Below, piece after piece: positions 7,009-10,322 of a stretch of DNA of 10,322 nt. The DNA lies in NCBI GenBank assembly GCA_002417825.1, contig DICX01000012.1, positions 3,112 to 13,433 of the forward strand, read 5' to 3'. Within the stretch, counting starts at the first letter, position 1. Each line of letters starts with the position of its first letter. The notes beneath the pieces are model-generated. The model worked only from the letters and a program-made list of their open reading frames with translations. It had not been told where the DNA came from and did no database searches. This DNA comes from Lactobacillus sp. UBA5815. GTDB lineage: Bacteria > Bacillota > Bacilli > Lactobacillales > Lactobacillaceae. A program made the position numbers and the translations under genes.

Positions 7009-7811
7009 TTTTGCCCTGTATCATCCCATCCAATAAAGGCATCTTCTACTCGCGACCAGAAATGCGTATGCTCAAACTTATCAAAACGGATCACATGACT
7101 TGAAATCCGATATTCTAATTTTTCAATTTGACGATGCCATAATTGATGGCCATCAAGTGTGACGACAAAATCTGTCATTTCTCCAGGAATGATCGTGATC
7201 CACTCATCCGGTGCAATGACGATAGGTGAAGACAACGTCCTGAAAACACGATTATTGATCGAAGCAATCTCTGTCATTTGTAATGCTTTCAATCGTGGAT
7301 GAATCACGGCACCACCTAATGATTTGCTATAAGCAGTCGATCCAGTTGGCGTTGAAACACATAACCCATCACCACGAAAACTTTCAAAAAATTCATTTTT
7401 GATGTAGACACGTGCTTCAAGCGTTTTAGCAATTCCCTTTAAAGTCGTTTCATTGAGTGCCGTATAAACATGAACCCCATCTTTTGCAGTTATCTTGAGC
7501 TGCAAAAGCGGATAACTGACAGATGATGGTTGTCGCCGGCTCAAGGCATCAACCATACGGTCAACATCATAATTTCGCCAATCCGTATAAAAGCCAAGAT
7601 GTCCAGTATGCACCCCAATAAATCGCACATGATCGATTTGCGGCAAATAGCGATGAAATGCCTTCAAAAGGGTACCATCACCACCAACAGTGACTACAAC
7701 TTCTGGATGATCGTCATTTCTAACGATGCGATGGGCCACTAATAATTTTTCAAGTTCTTGGACAACGGCCAATGTTTCAGGTCGATGATTATAGACGATA
7801 GCGACTCTCAT
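7005..7811 (-). CDS. nadK: NAD kinase
   Basis: This enzyme phosphorylates NAD+ to NADP+ with ATP (or polyphosphate in some members) and is the sole source of NADP in most bacteria. The 268 residues match the short Gram-positive form (YjbN/PpnKA). It shows VTVGGDGTLLKAFH with the GGDGT motif at 43-47, IGVHTGHLGFYTDW at 65-78, the NE motif (ALNETTLK, 118-125) and the Gly-rich RGDGLCVSTPTGSTAYSK ending near 163, followed by GGAVIHP. Its ATG at 7811 overlaps the relQ stop by four bases, and its own stop overlaps the next start by four bases, so all three genes are translationally coupled. NADPH demand from oxidative stress and biosynthesis fits the stress character of this block. Confidence 0.97.
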   Translation of the reverse strand: MRVAIVYNHRPETLAVVQELEKLLVAHRIVRNDDHPEVVVTVGGDGTLLKAFHRYLPQIDHVRFIGVHTGHLGFYTDWRNYDVDRMVDALSRRQPSSVSYPLLQLKITAKDGVHVYTALNETTLKGIAKTLEARVYIKNEFFESFRGDGLCVSTPTGSTAYSKSLGGAVIHPRLKALQMTEIASINNRVFRTLSSPIVIAPDEWITIIPGEMTDFVVTLDGHQLWHRQIEKLEYRISSHVIRFDKFEHTHFWSRVEDAFIGWDDTGQK

Positions 7812-8437
7812 GACTGCTCTTTTCCTTTTGTCTGAGTAAACAGACGCTGAGCTTCTTGAACTTCTTCTTTAATGGCTGACATTTCTTCATCAAGCTGATA
7901 AGCTGCTTCGGCTGTCGTCTTAAGACGTTGCGAAATATCTTTCGGATAAACGCCTTGGTATTTATAAGCCAGCGTATGCTCTACCGTTGCCCAAAAGTTC
8001 ATGGCCAATGTTCGAATTTGAATCTCTGCGATCAATTTTTTCTTTCCTGTCGGCAAAAAGACCGTATATGAAACGACCATATGATAAGATCGGTAACCAG
8101 ATGGCTTGGCATTTTTGATGTAATCGCGTTCTTCAATCACCGATAAATCATCCCGGTCATGAATCAAATCCACTACTTTGTAAATATCATCTACAAATTG
8201 GCACATGATACGAATGCCTGCAATATCTTGCATATCGGTTTCGATCACGTCTGTACTGATCACACGCCGCTTCATTTTTTCTTTGATCGAGTCAACGGTT
8301 TTAACACGACCAACAACGAATTCAATCGGTGAATGCTCGCCCTTTTCAAGAAAACTCTGACGCAAAGCTCGAAATTTGACTTTTAATTCTGTCACGGCTT
8401 CATGATAAGGCCATAAGAATAAATCCCAATCTTTCAT
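7808..8437 (-). CDS. relQ: Small alarmone synthetase RelQ ((p)ppGpp synthase, YjbM type)
   Basis: RelQ-type proteins make ppGpp/pppGpp from ATP and GDP/GTP and lack the hydrolase and regulatory domains of long Rel. The 209 residues contain only the synthetase domain: RRVISTDVIETDMQDIAGIR with the catalytic Asp near 71, RIMCQFVDDIY, the Gly/Tyr loop KPSGYRSYH (111-119) that stacks the GDP base, EIQIRTLAMNFWATVEH (138-154) with catalytic Glu153, and a helical C-terminal tail (about 170-200) used by the family for tetramer assembly. The start ATG at 8437 has AAAGGA six bases upstream. It is the promoter-proximal gene of relQ-nadK-pseudouridine synthase and reads divergently from the CYTH gene. 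RelQ is typically induced by cell-wall or alkaline stress, but no such operator can be named here. Confidence 0.96.
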   Translation of the reverse strand: MKDWDLFLWPYHEAVTELKVKFRALRQSFLEKGEHSPIEFVVGRVKTVDSIKEKMKRRVISTDVIETDMQDIAGIRIMCQFVDDIYKVVDLIHDRDDLSVIEERDYIKNAKPSGYRSYHMVVSYTVFLPTGKKKLIAEIQIRTLAMNFWATVEHTLAYKYQGVYPKDISQRLKTTAEAAYQLDEEMSAIKEEVQEAQRLFTQTKGKEQS

Positions 8438-8465
8438 CTTATTTCCTTTCTACGCAAACAATGTC

Positions 8466-8474
8466 ATTTTAACA
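8466..8474 (-). promoter_or_regulatory. Extended -10 promoter for relQ-nadK-pseudouridine synthase
   Basis: The leftward strand reads TGTTAAAAT (extended -10, TAAAAT at 8471-8466) about 30 bases before the relQ start. The -35 is weak. The box lies three bases from the rightward -10 at 8475-8480. Confidence 0.5.
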
Positions 8475-8480
8475 TATAAT
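8475..8480 (+). promoter_or_regulatory. -10 box for the CYTH gene
   Basis: A perfect rightward TATAAT lies 28 bases before the CYTH start codon, with no good -35 at 16-18 bases. It is nearly adjacent to the leftward -10 of relQ, so the two polymerase footprints would overlap. The whole divergent region is only 70 bases long. Confidence 0.5.
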
Positions 8481-8507
8481 AAATGGGAAGAAAGGACCTA
8501 ACGATCA

Positions 8508-9131
8508 ATGAAAAACAGTTTAGAAATTGAAGCCAAAACCCTCCTGCCTGTTTCAGTCTATCAAAAGTTAATCACGGCTTTCCCAGTTAAGGAAAGATTT
8601 TGGCAGACAAATTATTATTTTGATACTTCTGATCATTTGCTGCATAAGCAAAGTGCCGGATTACGAATTCGCTGTTATCATGACAGTGCTGAGCAAACTT
8701 TAAAAGTCAAAGATCAGACACCTGTCCAAAGAAAATATCATGAGGTCATTGAAATCACGGATAAATTAAGCGTCTCTGAAGCTCGAAAGTTGCTTGATGC
8801 CGCACGAAAGGGAGAAAAGGTTCCTTTTGAAGGAAAAGTCAAAGCTTATCTTGATCAAAATTTTGGAACACCTTTTATCCCTAAATTAAGCATTTTTGCT
8901 AGCAGCAAAACCGATCGGCTCTTATCAGATGGGCCGGATCACTGTGAATTAACCCTTGATGCAACGACTTACGAGGATCATTTTACCGATTATGAACTTG
9001 AAATCGAAAATCCCAATCCCGATCAAATCAAAAAGACCTTGACACAATTGCAGAAAGCTTATCATTTTAACTCCACAAAGCAAAACACGAATCAAAATAA
9101 AGTGGCCCGTGCAGAAAAACATGCTTCATGA
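8508..9131 (+). CDS. CYTH domain protein (YjbK-type triphosphate tunnel metalloenzyme)
   Basis: CYTH proteins fold into an eight-stranded tunnel that binds triphosphates and metal ions; members include thiamine triphosphatases, inorganic triphosphatases and adenylate cyclases. The role of the YjbK branch is unclear. Of 207 residues, the signature ExExK is at 6-10 (LEIEAK). The alternating charged strands expected of the tunnel follow: NYYFDT (35-40), LRIRCY (52-57), LKVKDQ (65-70), KYHEVIEIT (76-84), CELTLD (146-151) and YELEIE (162-167). It ends with the usual C-terminal basic stretch (KVARAEKH). The ATG at 8508 is preceded by AAGGA at 11 bases, slightly long. It reads divergently from relQ, as its relatives do in other Firmicutes, which suggests a link to nucleotide or alarmone metabolism (inference). 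Confidence 0.92.
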   Translation: MKNSLEIEAKTLLPVSVYQKLITAFPVKERFWQTNYYFDTSDHLLHKQSAGLRIRCYHDSAEQTLKVKDQTPVQRKYHEVIEITDKLSVSEARKLLDAARKGEKVPFEGKVKAYLDQNFGTPFIPKLSIFASSKTDRLLSDGPDHCELTLDATTYEDHFTDYELEIENPNPDQIKKTLTQLQKAYHFNSTKQNTNQNKVARAEKHAS

Positions 9132-9141
9132 AACCAATTCA

Positions 9142-9170
9142 TTGTCGCCAAGACAAACATTTGGTAAAGT
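9142..9170 (+). promoter_or_regulatory. Possible weak promoter for the SpxH-like gene
   Basis: TTGTCG (9142-9147) and TAAAGT (9165-9170) are 17 bases apart in the 66-base gap after the CYTH gene. TTGTC also begins a short inverted repeat with GACAA (9152-9156), which would be a candidate operator. Both boxes match consensus only partly, and co-transcription with the CYTH gene remains possible. Confidence 0.3.
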
Positions 9171-9197
9171 TGAAATGAATCTAGCGGAGGTCAAAAA

Positions 9198-9797
9198 ATG
9201 TTTGAAGTTTTTTTGTTCGTCAACCCAATCGGCATCAGGTGTTATGAAAGTGAGTGCGAAATCATGGCAGCGATCGATCAAACATCGCGCAAAGCCATTT
9301 ATCATTTCGTTCCTTTAGCCAACATGGTCGGTATCAGAGCAGATATGAGACGACGTGGTTTATCACACACAAATTTGATGCAGTTCAATGAAATTTCAAA
9401 TGCAACTTTCAGTGCCCTACATGATTATCACGCATTGAAATTGTCGGTTGGCAACAAAAAAGCAAGACGTTATCTTCTATTGCTGCAAGCTGAGATCAAC
9501 ACACATCAAGCACATTATACGCAGGCGCTTAAGCGAAGCCTGATTCAGCAACTTGATGTCAATTTTGTCCAATTTACCACAGCACGTCAATCGCGCTTTA
9601 TTGAACAATCGATGCAAAAAGATGTCGATTTAGCTCAAAAATTCAAAGTGATCAACACCCCAACAACGGTCATTTTCGACTGTGATCACGATGAAAGTGG
9701 CATTATCTTTGAAGGATGCGTGCGACGCGAGGAATTAGAAGCGATATTAACAGATCATCAATCAATCGTTGAGACTAATTCACTGCATCTTCTTTGA
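9198..9797 (+). CDS. spxH: SpxH/YjbH-like adaptor, DsbA-type thioredoxin fold
   Basis: Relatives (YjbH/SpxH) bind the stress regulator Spx and deliver it to the ClpXP protease. The 199 residues have a thioredoxin-like N-terminus, EVFLFVNPIGIRCYESECEI (3-22), a helical insertion (about 60-150) and the cis-proline loop NTPTTVIFDC followed by a C-terminal helix, as in DsbA-like proteins. B. subtilis YjbH has DPLCPECW at the active site; here the equivalent NPIGIRCY has Gly in place of the first Cys. Cys15 remains and an extra Cys20 is present, so there is no CXXC pair. This argues for an adaptor rather than an oxidoreductase role. The ATG at 9198 has GGAGG seven bases upstream. The truncated-hemoglobin gene (yjbI) found beside yjbH in Bacillus is absent. 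Its last 18 bases overlap the 3' end of coiA on the other strand. The family is sure, adaptor function is by homology. Confidence 0.82.
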   Translation: MFEVFLFVNPIGIRCYESECEIMAAIDQTSRKAIYHFVPLANMVGIRADMRRRGLSHTNLMQFNEISNATFSALHDYHALKLSVGNKKARRYLLLLQAEINTHQAHYTQALKRSLIQQLDVNFVQFTTARQSRFIEQSMQKDVDLAQKFKVINTPTTVIFDCDHDESGIIFEGCVRREELEAILTDHQSIVETNSLHLL

Positions 9798-10322
9798 AAT
9801 TTGTTCATTCAAAAAAGATAGCAGGGTGACAGGTTGACCAGGTTTTCGCCAAATCGTGAACAATTCTGAGGGCAATTGTGCTAGCGTCAGCCCATTTGTA
9901 TAAAGCCCTTCTGCAATTTTAATACCCAGTTGTGTTTTCTGATTGATTTGGCGTTGCGCATACAAACGTTGCTGATTTTCAGATGCATAAAAACAAGCTG
10001 TCATGTTAGGACGAAAATGCCAAAGTGACGCAATGCCTTTGCTATTCATCATAAATTTTTGACAGCGATACGAGAGCTGACTTGAAACAGGCGCTTCTTT
10101 TAAATCAAATTTTAAAAGAAGCGTTTTACTTTCTACGTGTGTTTCGAGTAAATACCATCCCCAAAATGAACTATAACGAAGAAACATCATTTGTGTTTTC
10201 TTCAGCCGTTGTCGTAAAAAATGACGCTTTCCGACGATCCAAACATCTTTGATATTCTGTGAAGTATATAGCCGATGACGGTGCTCAAATTCAAAAACGG
10301 ATAACGGTGCACACTGAATTTC
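9780..10322 (-). CDS. coiA: Competence protein CoiA, C-terminal part (start beyond the right edge)
   Basis: The reading frame stays open from the right edge to the TGA at 9780, giving 180 residues of the C-terminal part. It begins EIQCAPLSVFEFEHRHRLYT and continues with IKDVWIVGKRHFLRQRLKK. That is the core of the CoiA nuclease-like domain, in which E-I-Q and the following basic residues belong to a PD-(D/E)XK-type fold, then the family's W(I/V)(L/V)G motif. The rest (SSFWGWYLL, FDLKEAPVS, then a poorly conserved tail ending EQISKKMQ) matches the family only loosely. An internal ATG at 10190 is not the start, since the frame clearly continues upstream with family motifs. CoiA is needed for processing or recombination of incoming DNA in transformation of streptococci; any competence box would be outside the window. 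The gene converges on spxH, as in many Lactobacillales. Confidence 0.87.
   Translation of the reverse strand, partial: EIQCAPLSVFEFEHRHRLYTSQNIKDVWIVGKRHFLRQRLKKTQMMFLRYSSFWGWYLLETHVESKTLLLKFDLKEAPVSSQLSYRCQKFMMNSKGIASLWHFRPNMTACFYASENQQRLYAQRQINQKTQLGIKIAEGLYTNGLTLAQLPSELFTIWRKPGQPVTLLSFLNEQISKKMQ

Noticed and set aside
9109..9318. Small rightward reading frame bridging the CYTH and SpxH-like genes
   Set aside because: It overlaps both genes out of frame; the SpxH-like frame has the better GGAGG site and clear family motifs.
10188..10190. ATG at 10190 as the start of coiA
   Set aside because: The frame stays open to the right edge and the extra residues contain the conserved EIQC and WIVG motifs, so the gene is only cut by the window.
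1..10322. CRISPR arrays, tRNA/rRNA genes, riboswitches, insertion sequences or phage genes
   Set aside because: No regularly spaced repeats, structured RNA signatures, transposase motifs or terminal inverted repeats are visible; genes are tightly packed housekeeping and stress genes.

Overview
The window looks like an ordinary chromosomal segment from a low-GC Gram-positive bacterium of the Lactobacillales, most likely Lactobacillaceae. This rests on the YjbM/YjbN/YjbO-type block beside CYTH, SpxH-like and CoiA genes, the AAGGAG-type ribosome binding sites, a short malic enzyme, an oleate hydratase, and TATAAT-like promoters. I cannot name the genus from sequence alone. There are no RNA genes, insertion sequences, phage genes or CRISPR arrays. 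No gene-free stretch exceeds about 205 bases.

Left part, leftward strand (1-2137): a malic enzyme gene has its own promoter and ends in a rho-independent terminator. A two-gene unit follows: an orphan glucitol/sorbitol-type PTS IIA protein and a membrane protein of the AI-2E/PerM family, which runs off the left edge. Centre, rightward strand (2343-4205): a beta-propeller 6-phosphogluconolactonase is followed after 12 bases by undecaprenyl-diphosphatase (uppP, TTG start). A shared bidirectional terminator then faces the next block.

Right-centre, leftward strand (8437 down to 4268): relQ (small (p)ppGpp synthetase), nadK (NAD kinase) and an RluD-family pseudouridine synthase overlap by four bases at each junction. 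Next comes an oleate hydratase with its own promoter but no visible terminator before it. Rightward from the same divergent promoter region come a CYTH (triphosphate tunnel) protein and an SpxH/YjbH-like thioredoxin-fold protein. The 3' end of the latter overlaps the 3' end of a leftward competence gene, coiA, whose start lies beyond the right edge.

The genes suggest central metabolism (malate to pyruvate, oxidative pentose phosphate entry), cell-wall lipid recycling and a stress module (alarmone synthesis, NADP supply, Spx adaptor, fatty-acid detoxification). I did not find a clearly new system. The points most worth a second look are the loss of the first CXXC cysteine in the SpxH-like protein, the position of oleate hydratase behind the relQ operon with a palindrome over its -10, repeats over and upstream of the malic enzyme -35, the orphan PTS IIA paired with a membrane permease-like protein, and a roughly twofold excess of GATC.
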